Part shown: piece after piece, positions 9,797 to 18,576 of the stretch
Layout: each line of letters begins with the position of its first letter
Numbering within the stretch: position 1 is the stretch's first letter
Assembly: GCA_017625405.1 (NCBI GenBank)
Contig: JAGALB010000043.1
Span: 62,001-126,000, forward strand
Length of the DNA: 64,000 bases
Reading direction: 5' to 3'
Origin: Ruminiclostridium sp.
GTDB lineage: Bacteria; Bacillota; Clostridia; Oscillospirales; Ruminococcaceae
Made by a program: the position numbers and the translations under genes
The notes under the pieces: model-generated
What the model was told of the DNA's origin: nothing
The model's input: only the letters and a program-made list of their open reading frames with translations
Databases searched by the model: none

Positions 9797-9825
9797 TTTA
9801 CAATTCGAAAAAAATGTTGTATAAT
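9797..9825 (+). promoter_or_regulatory. Sigma-A promoter for the ACT/UPF0210 pair
   Basis: TTTACA (9797-9802), a 17-base spacer and a perfect TATAAT (9820-9825), 67 bases before the start codon. The region between 9654 and 9797 is very AT-rich and must also hold the minus-strand promoter of the PHP gene, for which only a TATACT-like box is apparent. Confidence 0.75.
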
Positions 9826-9892
9826 AAAATCTATGTGAGCAGAACAATGCTGAAAAAACAGGCTTATGCCTTTTAAAGAAAGGAAATATAAT

Positions 9893-10162
9893 ATGAGAGC
9901 AGTAGTAGCAGTAATCGGTAAGGATACAGTAGGTATTCTCGCTAAGGTAAGTACAATATGTGCAGATTTCAACGCAAATGTAATGGATGTTACACAGACA
10001 ATCATGCAGGATTTATTTGCAATGACCATGCTTGTTGACATTACAAACTGTACCGAACAGTACAGTGTTCTTGCTGAAAAGCTCAAGAAGTGCGGTGAAG
10101 AAATGGGTCTTCAGATTCATGTAATGCACGAAGACATCTTCAATTCCATGCACAGAATATAA
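9893..10162 (+). CDS. ACT domain protein, UPF0237 family
   Basis: An 89-residue stand-alone ACT domain (MRAVVAVIGKDTVGILAKV at the start, then ITNCTEQYSVLAEKLKKCGEEMGLQIHVMHEDIF). ACT domains bind amino acids. I use ATG at 9893, after AGAAAGGAAA, rather than an upstream in-frame start at 9866. It is followed after 15 bases by the UPF0210 gene; the two families are neighbours in many Firmicutes and may form one sensing unit, but their biochemical role is unknown. Confidence 0.92.
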   Translation: MRAVVAVIGKDTVGILAKVSTICADFNANVMDVTQTIMQDLFAMTMLVDITNCTEQYSVLAEKLKKCGEEMGLQIHVMHEDIFNSMHRI

Positions 10163-10177
10163 CCGGGGGTTACATAT

Positions 10178-11533
10178 ATGCTTAATTCCAATGACATTTT
10201 AGAAACCATAAAGATGATACAGGAGGAGAATCTTGATATCCGTACAATTACAATGGGTATTTCTCTCCTTGACTGTATCGACAGTGATATAGACAAGTCC
10301 TGCACAAAGGTGTATGACAAGATGATGCGCCTTGCGTGTAATCACGTAAAGACAGGTGAAGAAATCGAAGCACGCTACGGTATCCCGATTATCAACAAGC
10401 GTCTTTCCGTAACTCCAATAGCTATGCTTGCGGCTGCCGCAAAGGGCAGTCCTGTAAAGTTTGCCAAGACACTTGAAAAGGTTGCAAACGAAACGGGTGT
10501 AAACTATGTCGGCGGTTATTCCGCACTTGTTCACAAGGGCTTTTCCGCAGGCGATCTTGAGCTTATAAATTCAATTCCTGAAGCACTCGCAGAAACTACA
10601 AAGGTATGTTCTTCCGTAAATATAGGCTCTACCCGTGCAGGTATCAATATGGACGCAGTTGCACTCATGGGTAAGATTATCCGTGAAGCTGCTGAAAAGA
10701 CAGCTGATAATTTCTGCTTTGGTGCTGCCAAGATTGTAGTTTTCTGCAATGCGGTTGAGGATAATCCTTTTATGGCAGGTGCTTTCCACGGCGTAGGCGA
10801 GCCTGACTGCGTAATCAACGTAGGCGTAAGCGGTCCCGGCGTAGTACGCTCCGCAGTTTCCAAGATGCCTGATGCGTCTATCAATGAAATTGCAGATGTT
10901 ATCAAGAAGACAGCCTTCAAGATTACCCGTATGGGTCAGCTTGTCGGTAACGAAGCAAGCAAGATTTTAGGTGTGCCTTTCGGTATTGTTGACTTATCCC
11001 TTGCTCCTACACCTGCGGTAGGCGACAGTGTTGCACATATTCTTGAAGAAATCGGCCTTGAAAAGTGTGGTGCATACGGTACAACCGCTACACTTGCGCT
11101 TCTCAATGACGCTGTAAAGAAGGGCGGCGTAATGGCTTCCTCCAGAGTCGGCGGACTTTCCGGCGCATTCATACCCGTATCCGAGGACGCAGGCATGATT
11201 GACGCTGTAAACTGCGGCGCACTCTGTCTTGAAAAGCTTGAAGCCATGACTGCGGTTTGCTCCGTTGGTCTTGATATGTTCGTTGTTCCCGGAGATACTT
11301 CCGCAGATGTTCTTTCCGCTATTATTGCTGACGAAGCGGCAATCGGTATGGTAAACAGCAAGACAACAGCCGTGCGTGTTATCCCTGCAATCGGCAAGAA
11401 GGAGGGTGAAGTGCTTGAATTCGGCGGACTTTTCGGCAGTGGCCCCGTAATGTCCATCAACAAGTTCTCACCTGCAAAGTTCATCTCCAGAGGCGGTCAT
11501 ATTCCTGCACCTCTCCAGAGCTTAAAGAACTGA
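10178..11533 (+). CDS. PFL family protein, UPF0210/DUF711
   Basis: A 451-residue protein of the UPF0210 (DUF711) family, whose fold resembles pyruvate formate-lyase/ribonucleotide reductase barrels. No glycyl-radical C-terminal motif is present; the protein ends [17 protein letters not shown], typical of the family. Conserved stretches include [23 protein letters not shown] and [29 protein letters not shown]. Structures exist for pneumococcal relatives but no reaction is established. Co-transcribed with the ACT-domain gene. Confidence 0.92.
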   Translation: MLNSNDILETIKMIQEENLDIRTITMGISLLDCIDSDIDKSCTKVYDKMMRLACNHVKTGEEIEARYGIPIINKRLSVTPIAMLAAAAKGSPVKFAKTLEKVANETGVNYVGGYSALVHKGFSAGDLELINSIPEALAETTKVCSSVNIGSTRAGINMDAVALMGKIIREAAEKTADNFCFGAAKIVVFCNAVEDNPFMAGAFHGVGEPDCVINVGVSGPGVVRSAVSKMPDASINEIADVIKKTAFKITRMGQLVGNEASKILGVPFGIVDLSLAPTPAVGDSVAHILEEIGLEKCGAYGTTATLALLNDAVKKGGVMASSRVGGLSGAFIPVSEDAGMIDAVNCGALCLEKLEAMTAVCSVGLDMFVVPGDTSADVLSAIIADEAAIGMVNSKTTAVRVIPAIGKKEGEVLEFGGLFGSGPVMSINKFSPAKFISRGGHIPAPLQSLKN

Positions 11534-11549
11534 TTTATCAAATATTTTT

Positions 11550-11609
11550 CGCCTGCATATAATGAAGCAGAACTCCTCTCGGTTGAAAGGCGGTGCTTGT
11601 ATGCAGGCG
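11550..11609 (+). terminator. Long stem-loop with T-rich tail after the UPF0210 gene
   Basis: A perfect outer stem (11550-11559 CGCCTGCATA with 11600-11609 TATGCAGGCG) encloses a 40-base loop with an inner AAGCA/TGCTT helix. It is followed by TTATTATTGTTTTTT. It probably terminates the ACT/UPF0210 transcript or partly attenuates into recD2. The right arm contains the possible start of a small ORF, so both uses are considered. Confidence 0.55.
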
Positions 11610-11735
11610 TTATTATTGTTTTTTACAATATTTTTCGGAATTTTCGGTGCGGCAATTTTTGTCCGTATGGCGTATGACGCCGCAATAAAAATGATTATCA
11701 GAGGAAAGGAGAAACGTGATGCAGGAAGAAAATGA
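11601..11735 (+). CDS. Possible 44-residue membrane peptide overlapping the recD2 start
   Basis: ATG at 11601 with AAAGGCGG seven bases upstream opens a 44-residue frame: a hydrophobic segment (LLLFFTIFFGIFGAAIFV) followed by a basic tail (IIRGKEKRDAGRK). It ends 17 bases inside recD2. The start lies in the right arm of a terminator-like hairpin, which argues against it; the well-placed ribosome binding site and membrane-peptide composition argue for it. It may only couple translation into recD2. No family recognised. Confidence 0.35.
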   Translation: MQALLLFFTIFFGIFGAAIFVRMAYDAAIKMIIRGKEKRDAGRK

Positions 11736-13947
11736 GCTTCAGATTCTTCAGGGTGTTGTTGAAGAGGTAATTTATAAGAATCCCGATAACGGATATATAG
11801 TAATCGCACTTGATGTTGATGGTGCACCTGAAACGGCAGTGGGTACTCTCGGCGATATTGTTGAAGGCGAAACCATAAAGCTTCGTGGCAATTATATTGC
11901 CAGCGCCAAATACGGTAGACAGTTCAAGGCGGAAACCTGCGAGCGTACTCTCCCTACAACTGCTCCCGAAATCCGCCGTTACCTCGGAAGCGGTATTATC
12001 AAGGGCATGGGACCTGCCATGGCAAAGAAAATTGTTGCTGTATTCGGTGCCGAATCCCTTGATATTATAGAAAATGACCCTATGCGTCTTGTTGAAGTAA
12101 ACGGAATCAGTCAGGACAAGGCGCTTTACATATCCCACGAGTTCCGCAAGCTGAACGGAATAAAGTCAATTATCGAATTTCTGCAGAAATATGATATAAG
12201 CCCTGTTACAGCTTCTCTTGTATGGAAAATCCATGAGGGGAGCAGCGTTGTTGCCGTAAAGCAGAACCCGTATATACTATGCGATGATGGAATTGATGTT
12301 GATTTCACTATTGCTGACAGGATTGCCTATGACCTTGAGCTGGATATGTTCAGTACAGAGCGTATCAAGGCCGGAATAGCCTATGTGCTCCGTGAAAATG
12401 CCTTTGCAGGTCATACCTGTCTTCCTAAGGAACGCCTTATGGAACGTGTCTGTTCGGCTCTCGGTGTTTCTGAGGATGATTTTGATACGGCATTATACAA
12501 GGGTGTAAAGGAAAACAAGCTTGCCTTTCACATTTCTTCAAAGCGCACATATGTTTTCCTTGCTGAATACTATCACGCAGAAATGTACATAGCATCAAAA
12601 ATAGCAATAATGCTGAAGCTTTCAGCACCTCTTGAAAAGGATTTTTCCGAGGAAATAGCAGGTGTTGAATGGACAGAGAATATACAGTATGAGGATTTAC
12701 AGAAAGCAGCAATCAATGCCGCAATGGGAAACAACCTGTTTATTCTGACAGGCGGTCCCGGTACAGGTAAGACTACAACCCTGAACGCTGTTATCCAGCT
12801 CTGTCAGAGTAAGCGCAAAAGGCTTTGCCTTGCAGCGCCGACGGGTCGTGCGGCAAAGCGTATGTCCGACCTTACAGGTCAGCCTGCAAAGACAATCCAC
12901 AGACTTCTTGAAGTGGATTTTTCCAAGGATAACAAGCTTAAATTCAAGCATAACGAGCTTAATCCACTGAAGGCTGATGTGATTATCATTGATGAAATGT
13001 CCATGGTGGACACGCTGCTTTTCGAGGCACTGCTGAGAGCAGTAAAGCCTGAAAGCAAGCTTATAATGGTAGGGGACTCAAACCAGCTTCCCAGTGTAGG
13101 TGCGGGAAATGTGCTCCGTGACCTGATTTCTTCGGGCCTTATTCCCACGGTTGAGCTGAAGGAAATTTTCCGTCAGGCGGCGGAAAGTCTTATTGTAACC
13201 AATGCTCATAAAATCGTACATGGTGAAAATCCAGAGCTTGACGAAAGAAAAAAGGATTTCTTCTTTATGTATACCATGTCGGATGAGGATACTGCACGTC
13301 TTGTTGTAGATTTGGTGCGGACAAGACTCCCGAAATCGTACGGTTATTCTCCTATTGATGATATACAGATACTTTCGCCTACAAAAATGGGCGCAGCAGG
13401 CACAAAGGAGCTTAACCGATCCTTGCAGCTTGCTCTCAATCCGCCTGCAAGGAATAAAAAGGAAATACGCTTTTTTGATGTTGTTTTCCGACTGGGCGAC
13501 AAGGTTATGCAGGTAAAGAACGACTATGATGTTTCCTGGAAAAAGGGCGGGGAAAGCGGCCTCGGCATTTTCAACGGCGATATAGGAATAATCATCGATG
13601 TTGACGCTCATAACGGTATAATGAAAATTGACTTTGACGGACGCATAGCTGTCTATACCACAGAAATGCTCAATAAGCTGGAGCATGCCTATGCAGTAAC
13701 TATCCACAAGAGTCAGGGCAGTGAATACAAGGCGGTTGTAATGCCCCTTACGGCGGTTTCCGAACAGCTTTTATACCGCAATCTTCTGTATACAGGTATT
13801 ACCCGTGCCAAGGAAAACATCATTCTTGTAGGACAGAAGCCTGTTGTACACAGAATGGTGCAGAACGACAGAAAAACCCTGCGTTATTCCTGCATGAAGC
13901 GTATGCTTGAAGAAAAGTTCAAAGAAAATCTTTTTAATGAAGAATAA
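11719..13947 (+). CDS. recD2: ATP-dependent RecD2-type DNA helicase
   Basis: RecD2 is a 5'-3' superfamily 1B helicase acting in DNA repair and fork stability independently of RecBC. The 742 residues comprise the N-terminal OB and helix-hairpin-helix regions (SGIIKGMGPAMAKKIV, about 92-107), Walker A GGPGTGKTTT (about 345-354), the Walker B IIIDEMSMVD (about 424-433), an SH3-like insert, and motif VI-type YTGITRAKENIILVG near the end. ATG at 11719 follows GGAAAGGAG; an adjacent GTG at 11716 is possible. Length is typical. Confidence 0.95.
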   Translation: MQEENELQILQGVVEEVIYKNPDNGYIVIALDVDGAPETAVGTLGDIVEGETIKLRGNYIASAKYGRQFKAETCERTLPTTAPEIRRYLGSGIIKGMGPAMAKKIVAVFGAESLDIIENDPMRLVEVNGISQDKALYISHEFRKLNGIKSIIEFLQKYDISPVTASLVWKIHEGSSVVAVKQNPYILCDDGIDVDFTIADRIAYDLELDMFSTERIKAGIAYVLRENAFAGHTCLPKERLMERVCSALGVSEDDFDTALYKGVKENKLAFHISSKRTYVFLAEYYHAEMYIASKIAIMLKLSAPLEKDFSEEIAGVEWTENIQYEDLQKAAINAAMGNNLFILTGGPGTGKTTTLNAVIQLCQSKRKRLCLAAPTGRAAKRMSDLTGQPAKTIHRLLEVDFSKDNKLKFKHNELNPLKADVIIIDEMSMVDTLLFEALLRAVKPESKLIMVGDSNQLPSVGAGNVLRDLISSGLIPTVELKEIFRQAAESLIVTNAHKIVHGENPELDERKKDFFFMYTMSDEDTARLVVDLVRTRLPKSYGYSPIDDIQILSPTKMGAAGTKELNRSLQLALNPPARNKKEIRFFDVVFRLGDKVMQVKNDYDVSWKKGGESGLGIFNGDIGIIIDVDAHNGIMKIDFDGRIAVYTTEMLNKLEHAYAVTIHKSQGSEYKAVVMPLTAVSEQLLYRNLLYTGITRAKENIILVGQKPVVHRMVQNDRKTLRYSCMKRMLEEKFKENLFNEE

Positions 13948-13950
13948 CAC

Positions 13951-13979
13951 TTGCTTTTTTTGGAAATTGTTGTTATAAT
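13951..13979 (+). promoter_or_regulatory. Sigma-A promoter for ychF
   Basis: TTGCTT (13951-13956), 17-base spacer, TATAAT (13974-13979). The -35 box begins four bases after the recD2 stop and there is no terminator between, so ychF probably also receives read-through. Confidence 0.7.
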
Positions 13980-14015
13980 GATTATAATTGTTTAAAAAAG
14001 AAAGGACATTCAAAT

Positions 14016-15110
14016 ATGAAGCTCGGTATGGTAGGCTTACCCAATGTAGGTAAGAGTACACTTTTTAACGCACTCACCAATGCAGGTGCAGAATCTGCAA
14101 ACTATCCCTTCTGCACAATCGAACCCAATGTGGGTATTGTTTCAGTTCCCGATGAAAGACTGGACAAGCTTGCTGAAATGTATAATCCTGATAAATTCAC
14201 CCCTGCTGTTCTTGAATTTGTTGATATTGCAGGACTTGTAAAGGGTGCTTCCAACGGTGAAGGTCTTGGCAACAAGTTCCTTTCCAATATCCGTGAGGTA
14301 GACGCAATTGTTCACGTTGTGCGTTGCTTTGAAAACGACAATATCGTTCATGTGGACGGCAGCATCGGCGCTGAACGTGATATCGAAACAATCAATTTAG
14401 AGCTTATTTTCAGCGATATGGAAATCCTCGGCAGAAGAATTGACCGTACAAAGAAGCTTATGAAGGGTGATAAGTCCTTACAGAAGGAGGTCGATTTCCT
14501 TGAAAGACTTCTTGCGCATCTTGAAAACGGCAAGTCTGCACGTTCTTTTGATTTCAGTGAGGATGAAATTGCAATCATCAGGGATACTCCTCTTCTTTCA
14601 AACAAGCCTGTTATCTATGCGGCAAACTTAAGCGAGGATGATTTCAAGAATGATTATGAAAAGAATAATCAGTATCAGGCTGTAAAGCGTATTGCTGAAG
14701 AAGAAAACAGCGCTGTTCTTCCCATCTGCGCACAGATTGAGGCTGATATCTCCGATATGGAAGCGGAAGAAAAGGAAATGTTCTTATCTGACCTTAATCT
14801 TACCGAATCCGGTTTAAGCAGAATCATAAAGACAGGCTACAGCCTTCTCGGCCTTATCTCCTTCCTCACAGCAGGACCCACAGAAGTACGTGCCTGGACA
14901 ATCACAAAAGGTACAAAGGCTCCTCAGGCAGCAGGTAAGATTCATACCGACTTTGAAAAGGGCTTTATCCGTGCTGAGGTTGTGGCATTCGATGACCTTG
15001 TTGCTCACGGTGGCATGACAGGCGCAAAGGAAAAGGGTCTTGTACGTCTTGAGGGTAAGGAATATGTTATGAACGACGGCGACGTTGTAGTATTCAGATT
15101 CAATGTATAA
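14016..15110 (+). CDS. ychF: Redox-regulated ATPase YchF (OLA1 family)
   Basis: YchF is a universally conserved Obg-family P-loop protein that prefers ATP and associates with ribosomes. The 364 residues show G1 GLPNVGKST (7-15), switch I region [12 protein letters not shown] (28-39), G3 VDIAGLV, the YAANLSE region at the G4 position that relaxes guanine specificity, and the C-terminal TGS domain (from about 275, [21 protein letters not shown]). Good AAAGGA ribosome binding site. The NERD gene follows two bases after the stop. Confidence 0.96.
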   Translation: MKLGMVGLPNVGKSTLFNALTNAGAESANYPFCTIEPNVGIVSVPDERLDKLAEMYNPDKFTPAVLEFVDIAGLVKGASNGEGLGNKFLSNIREVDAIVHVVRCFENDNIVHVDGSIGAERDIETINLELIFSDMEILGRRIDRTKKLMKGDKSLQKEVDFLERLLAHLENGKSARSFDFSEDEIAIIRDTPLLSNKPVIYAANLSEDDFKNDYEKNNQYQAVKRIAEEENSAVLPICAQIEADISDMEAEEKEMFLSDLNLTESGLSRIIKTGYSLLGLISFLTAGPTEVRAWTITKGTKAPQAAGKIHTDFEKGFIRAEVVAFDDLVAHGGMTGAKEKGLVRLEGKEYVMNDGDVVVFRFNV

Positions 15111-15112
15111 TT

Positions 15113-15853
15113 ATGAAGATAAATAAATCAAAAAACACAAATAAACGAGCGGCAGGCGTTCTTTTTGTTCTGCAGGTTATTTTCGGAACAATGCCTGCGG
15201 TTGTTCTCGTCATTTTTGCACTTCAGAGCTTCTACGATGGTCAGAAGCACTACGTCTGGGCGTACATATGTGCGGCAGCAATCGTTTTGTGCGGCTTTGC
15301 ATATATTATTCTCAGCCGTAAGTATAACATCATATACTCGGGACTTAAGGGTGAGAAGCTTCTTTCCAGGATTGCAAAGAAGCATAAGAACGATTATAAC
15401 ATTTTTCTCAATCTCCCCATACGATATAAGCGTAACCGTTCTGAAATAGATATGCTTATGGTGAGTGAAAACGGCATACTAATCGTTGAGGTCAAGAACC
15501 ATTCCGGAACTCTTGTGGGAAGCGACAAGGATGAAATGTGGTGTCAGTACAAGCACTACAAAGACGGACACAGCACAGAATCTGAGATGAAGAATCCTAT
15601 AAAGCAGATTTCACGACAGCGTGAAATCCTGAAGAACATTCTCCGTTCTCACGGATACGATGTGTGGATTGACGGCGTAGTGTACTTTTCAAATCCTATG
15701 GTCCGCCTTAAGCTTGGTCTTTCGGGTGCAAACAGTAATGTTGTTTCCGGTGCTAAGGAACTTGATAAATTCATTTATGATTATAAACCTGCAAAGAAAA
15801 TCAAAAAGGCTGATGTTGACGAAATTGTGTCAATACTGAAAAAGATGCTTTGA
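15113..15853 (+). CDS. Membrane-anchored NERD domain (nuclease-related) protein
   Basis: A 246-residue protein with two N-terminal hydrophobic segments (about 13-35 and 45-66) followed by a NERD domain. The restriction-endonuclease-like core is visible as ERLLSRIAKK-like helix, RSEIDMLMVSENGILIVEVKNHSG (Asp, then Glu-x-Lys of the catalytic fold) and the QIS.QREIL helix. NERD proteins are suspected nucleases acting on DNA or plasmids, but this membrane-tethered form is uncharacterised. It starts two bases after ychF with no obvious ribosome binding site, so translation is probably coupled. Confidence 0.85.
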   Translation: MKINKSKNTNKRAAGVLFVLQVIFGTMPAVVLVIFALQSFYDGQKHYVWAYICAAAIVLCGFAYIILSRKYNIIYSGLKGEKLLSRIAKKHKNDYNIFLNLPIRYKRNRSEIDMLMVSENGILIVEVKNHSGTLVGSDKDEMWCQYKHYKDGHSTESEMKNPIKQISRQREILKNILRSHGYDVWIDGVVYFSNPMVRLKLGLSGANSNVVSGAKELDKFIYDYKPAKKIKKADVDEIVSILKKML

Positions 15854-15897
15854 TGATATATTCGGGATAAAAGGCTCTGCTTTAAGAGTGGTACTCA

Positions 15898-16110
15898 TAT
15901 AGAAGCTTTATAAGTATTTATCGTGGGACACCTTTCTGTAGAAAGGTTATCCCCCGACCCCCCTTCCAAAGACTTTAATAATGATTTAAGCCTGACAGGG
16001 TAAATTACCTTGTCAGGCTTAAATTAAAATTAAAAGTTTTCGGAAAGGAGTCTGAGGAAAAGCCCTTTTACAAAAGGGTTTTCCTCAGTAATGCCTGTAA
16101 AGCTTCTATA
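15898..16110. repeat. 213-base imperfect palindromic element with 13-base terminal inverted repeats (MITE-like)
   Basis: TATAGAAGCTTTA at 15898-15910 is exactly inverted at 16098-16110. The midpoint is 16004, also the centre of an internal 20-base-pair inverted repeat (15984-16003 with 16005-16024, one G-U pair). The intervening arms are also mutually complementary with many transitions, for example the CCCCCGACCCCCCTTCC stretch near 15951 against the GGAAAGGAGTCTGAGG stretch near 16042. Outer TA dinucleotides could be target duplications as left by Tc1/mariner-IS630 type transposases. No ORF inside. This looks like a non-autonomous mobile or dispersed repeat. Confidence 0.65.
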
Positions 16111-16248
16111 CGGATATCCACCTTATGGCATAGCCTTTTATTGATATCCGAAGTATGATTTGTTAGGTTACCTTAGACAATTTTGTCACTTGTTTTTTGT
16201 AATATTACATAAATTTTACGTTTTTGAGAAAAACTTTTATATAAGTTG

Positions 16249-16277
16249 TTGACAAATTGTGCAAAATGGTATATAAT
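16249..16277 (+). promoter_or_regulatory. Perfect consensus sigma-A promoter of the candidate small RNA
   Basis: TTGACA (16249-16254), exactly 17 bases, TATAAT (16272-16277). Both hexamers are perfect. No convincing ORF with a ribosome binding site follows before a terminator at about 16410-16437, so the product is presumably RNA. Confidence 0.8.
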
Positions 16278-16283
16278 ACGAAT

Positions 16284-16437
16284 TGTAAGAGATAACTTAT
16301 TGTTACTCTTGCTGATTGACTAAATTAAAATTTAAATGACCTCCATTTAATTTTAGTTTTTTAGTTGTCTCCTTTCTTTTGTTCTACACATTATACATTA
16401 TTTGATTTGAGAGCCCCACGAGGGCTTTCTTTTTTTG
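16284..16437 (+). ncRNA. Candidate small regulatory RNA of about 150 nucleotides
   Basis: Predicted from promoter to terminator. First a 5' hairpin (AAGAG/CTCTT plus TAAC/GTTA, 16287-16310). Then a long AU-rich hairpin (about 16318-16366) whose loop presents ACCTC (16339-16343), giving CCTCC at 16340-16344. Next a pyrimidine-rich stretch TCTCCTTTCTTTTGTTC (16368-16384). Last a GAGCCC/GGGCTT hairpin with a T-run (16410-16437). The pyrimidine tract is the reverse complement of the ribosome binding site style used here (GAACAAAAGAAAGGAGA). It matches 12 bases immediately before the proB start codon (16520-16531). I do not recognise a known RNA class. It could instead be a terminated upstream leader of proBA. 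Confidence 0.6.
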
Positions 16438-16455
16438 CATTTTTTGCCTTTTCTA

Positions 16456-16484
16456 TTGCTTTTTTTCTTTTTTTTTGATATAAT
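16456..16484 (+). promoter_or_regulatory. Sigma-A promoter for proBA
   Basis: TTGCTT (16456-16461), 17-base spacer of mostly T, TATAAT (16479-16484), about 48 bases before the proB ATG. It lies downstream of the small-RNA terminator, so proBA can be transcribed independently. Confidence 0.65.
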
Positions 16485-16531
16485 GATATTGTGTTGAATA
16501 ATATCCTAAAACAGGGAAGGAACAAAAGAAA

Positions 16532-17317
16532 ATGAATAAGATCAAAGACGCAAAACGAATTGTTATAAAAGTAGGTACTTCTTCACTCTGCTATAAGACA
16601 GGAAATCTTAACATCCGCCGTGTTCAGAAGCTTATTGAAGTTATGGCGGACCTTAAGAACGAGGGCAGGGATGTGATTTTCGTTACCTCAGGCGCAGTCG
16701 GTATCGGCGTGGGCAGGGCAGGTTTGTCCCAGCGACCTAAGGATATGCCTACAAAGCAGGCTTGTGCCGCAATCGGCCAGTGCGAGCTTATGAATATATA
16801 CGACCGTGAGTTTTTAAAATATAACCACACAGTGGCACAGCTTCTTGTGACCCGTGATGTAATCAGCAACAAGATTCGCCGTGAGAATGCGTTCAACACT
16901 CTTCACAGACTGCTTGAAATGGGTGCAGTTCCGATTATCAATGCGAATGACACTGTTTCCATTGAGCAGCTTGACTTTGATGAAAATGATACATTATCCG
17001 CAATTGTTGCAGGACTTTGCGAAGCGGATTTACTGATTATCCTCACTGATGTTGACGGACTTTATGACAAGAACCCGTCACTTCCCGATGCAAAGCATAT
17101 ACCTGTTGTTTCAAAGGTTACCGACGAAATGATTGCCGCAGCAGGAGAAAAGGGCAGTGAGCTTGCAAGCGGCGGCATGATAACAAAGCTTGAAGCCGCT
17201 GTTATTGCCGGCGAAAACAATATCCCCACAGTAATTATCAAGGGTGACCGCCCTGAAAATCTCTATGATTTATTCAGCGGAGATGCAAAATATACATTAT
17301 TCGATTTAGGTGAATAA
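16532..17317 (+). CDS. proB: Glutamate 5-kinase, short form without PUA domain
   Basis: ProB makes gamma-glutamyl phosphate, the first step of proline synthesis, and is usually feedback-inhibited by proline. The 261-residue amino acid kinase domain shows KVGTSSL (11-17), TSGAVGIG (51-58), NANDTVS and DNDTLSA-type FDENDTLSAIVAG, and the GTGGMxTK-like SGGMITKLEAA. The C-terminal PUA domain of the 367-residue E. coli enzyme is missing, as in many Clostridia. Its ribosome binding region (GGAAGG then AACAAAAGAAA) is complementary to the neighbouring small RNA. proA follows after 14 bases. Confidence 0.96.
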   Translation: MNKIKDAKRIVIKVGTSSLCYKTGNLNIRRVQKLIEVMADLKNEGRDVIFVTSGAVGIGVGRAGLSQRPKDMPTKQACAAIGQCELMNIYDREFLKYNHTVAQLLVTRDVISNKIRRENAFNTLHRLLEMGAVPIINANDTVSIEQLDFDENDTLSAIVAGLCEADLLIILTDVDGLYDKNPSLPDAKHIPVVSKVTDEMIAAAGEKGSELASGGMITKLEAAVIAGENNIPTVIIKGDRPENLYDLFSGDAKYTLFDLGE

Positions 17318-17331
17318 GAAAGGATACACAA

Positions 17332-18576
17332 ATGAGCTACATAGACGAACTCGGCGTTGCAGCGAAGAATGCTGAACGTGAAATTATAAAGGCTGGTACT
17401 ATCCAGAAAAATGCTGCACTCCGTGCAATTGCAGACAAGCTTCTTGCAAGCAAGGAGCTTATTATCAAGGAAAATGCACGTGATATTGAAAATGCAAAAA
17501 TCAACGGTATGTCTGAAGCAATGATTGACCGTCTTACACTTACAGAAGCACGTATCGAAGGCATGGCTGAGGGTGTAACACAGATTATTGCACTTAAGGA
17601 TCCTATCGGCGAAGTTGTCGGCGGTGAAGAACTTCTTAATGGCCTTAAAATTGTGAAGAAGCGTGTTCCGCTGGGAGTAATCGGTATTATTTTTGAATCC
17701 CGCCCCAATGTAACAGTAGATGCGGCTGCGCTTTGCCTCAAGGCAGGCAATGTCTGCATTCTCCGTGGCGGCAGTGACGCAATCTGTTCTAATAAGTGCC
17801 TTGTAAAGCTTATGCGTGAGGCGGTTGAGGAAGCGGGCTTATGTCCTGATGTTATTCAGCTCGTTGCTGACACATCACGCCTTGTTGCAAACGAACTTAT
17901 GAAGGCTGATAAGTACGTTGATGTTCTTATCCCCCGTGGCGGCGGCGGACTTATCCGTTCTGTAATGCAGAACTCCACTATTCCCGTTATCCAGACAGGT
18001 GAGGGCAACTGCCATGTATATGTTGACCGTTTTGCTGATATTGAAATGGCAGTGAATATCGTAAATAACGCAAAGACACAGCGCCCCAGCGTATGTAATG
18101 CGATTGAAAACGTACTTGTACACAAGGATGTTGCAGAGCAGTTCTTCACAGCACTCAAGGAAAAATGGGCTGATAAGGTCAAGGTTATCGGTGACGAAGC
18201 AACATCTAAGTATATCCCTGTTGAGCATATCGCAGAGGACGAGGATTACCGCAGGGAATTTCTTGATTATGTGATTGCGGCAAAGGTTGTGGGAAGCGTT
18301 GATGAAGCCATTGAGCACATCAACCGCTTCGGAACAAAGCACAGCGAATGTATAGTTACAATCAATCTTGACAATGCTGAAAAATTCCAGCGTCTTGTTG
18401 ATGCAGCCGCTGTATATGTAAACGCAAGCACACGTTTTACAGACGGTTTTGAGTTTGGTCTGGGTGCTGAAATCGGAATTTCCACACAGAAACTCCACGC
18501 AAGAGGACCTATGGGTCTTCAGGCGCTTACAACCTATAAATATCTTATCAACGGTAACGGTCAGATAAGAGGTTGA
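17332..18576 (+). CDS. proA: Glutamate-5-semialdehyde dehydrogenase
   Basis: ProA reduces gamma-glutamyl phosphate with NADPH to glutamate semialdehyde, the second proline step. The 414-residue aldehyde dehydrogenase-fold protein has the family stretches GVIGIIFESRPNVT, AGNVCILRGGSDA, LIPRGGGGLI and the catalytic cysteine in RPSVCNAIENVLVH, with FTDGFEFGLGAEIGISTQKLHARGPMGL near the end. AAAGGA ribosome binding site; forms an operon with proB. The final enzyme, ProC, is not in the window. Confidence 0.97.
   Translation: MSYIDELGVAAKNAEREIIKAGTIQKNAALRAIADKLLASKELIIKENARDIENAKINGMSEAMIDRLTLTEARIEGMAEGVTQIIALKDPIGEVVGGEELLNGLKIVKKRVPLGVIGIIFESRPNVTVDAAALCLKAGNVCILRGGSDAICSNKCLVKLMREAVEEAGLCPDVIQLVADTSRLVANELMKADKYVDVLIPRGGGGLIRSVMQNSTIPVIQTGEGNCHVYVDRFADIEMAVNIVNNAKTQRPSVCNAIENVLVHKDVAEQFFTALKEKWADKVKVIGDEATSKYIPVEHIAEDEDYRREFLDYVIAAKVVGSVDEAIEHINRFGTKHSECIVTINLDNAEKFQRLVDAAAVYVNASTRFTDGFEFGLGAEIGISTQKLHARGPMGLQALTTYKYLINGNGQIRG

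Noticed and set aside
15898..16110. Simple rho-independent terminator of ychF-NERD
   Set aside because: The whole 213-base region is palindromic around one centre with terminal inverted repeats and lacks a T-run, so a repeat element explains it better, although it may also end transcripts.
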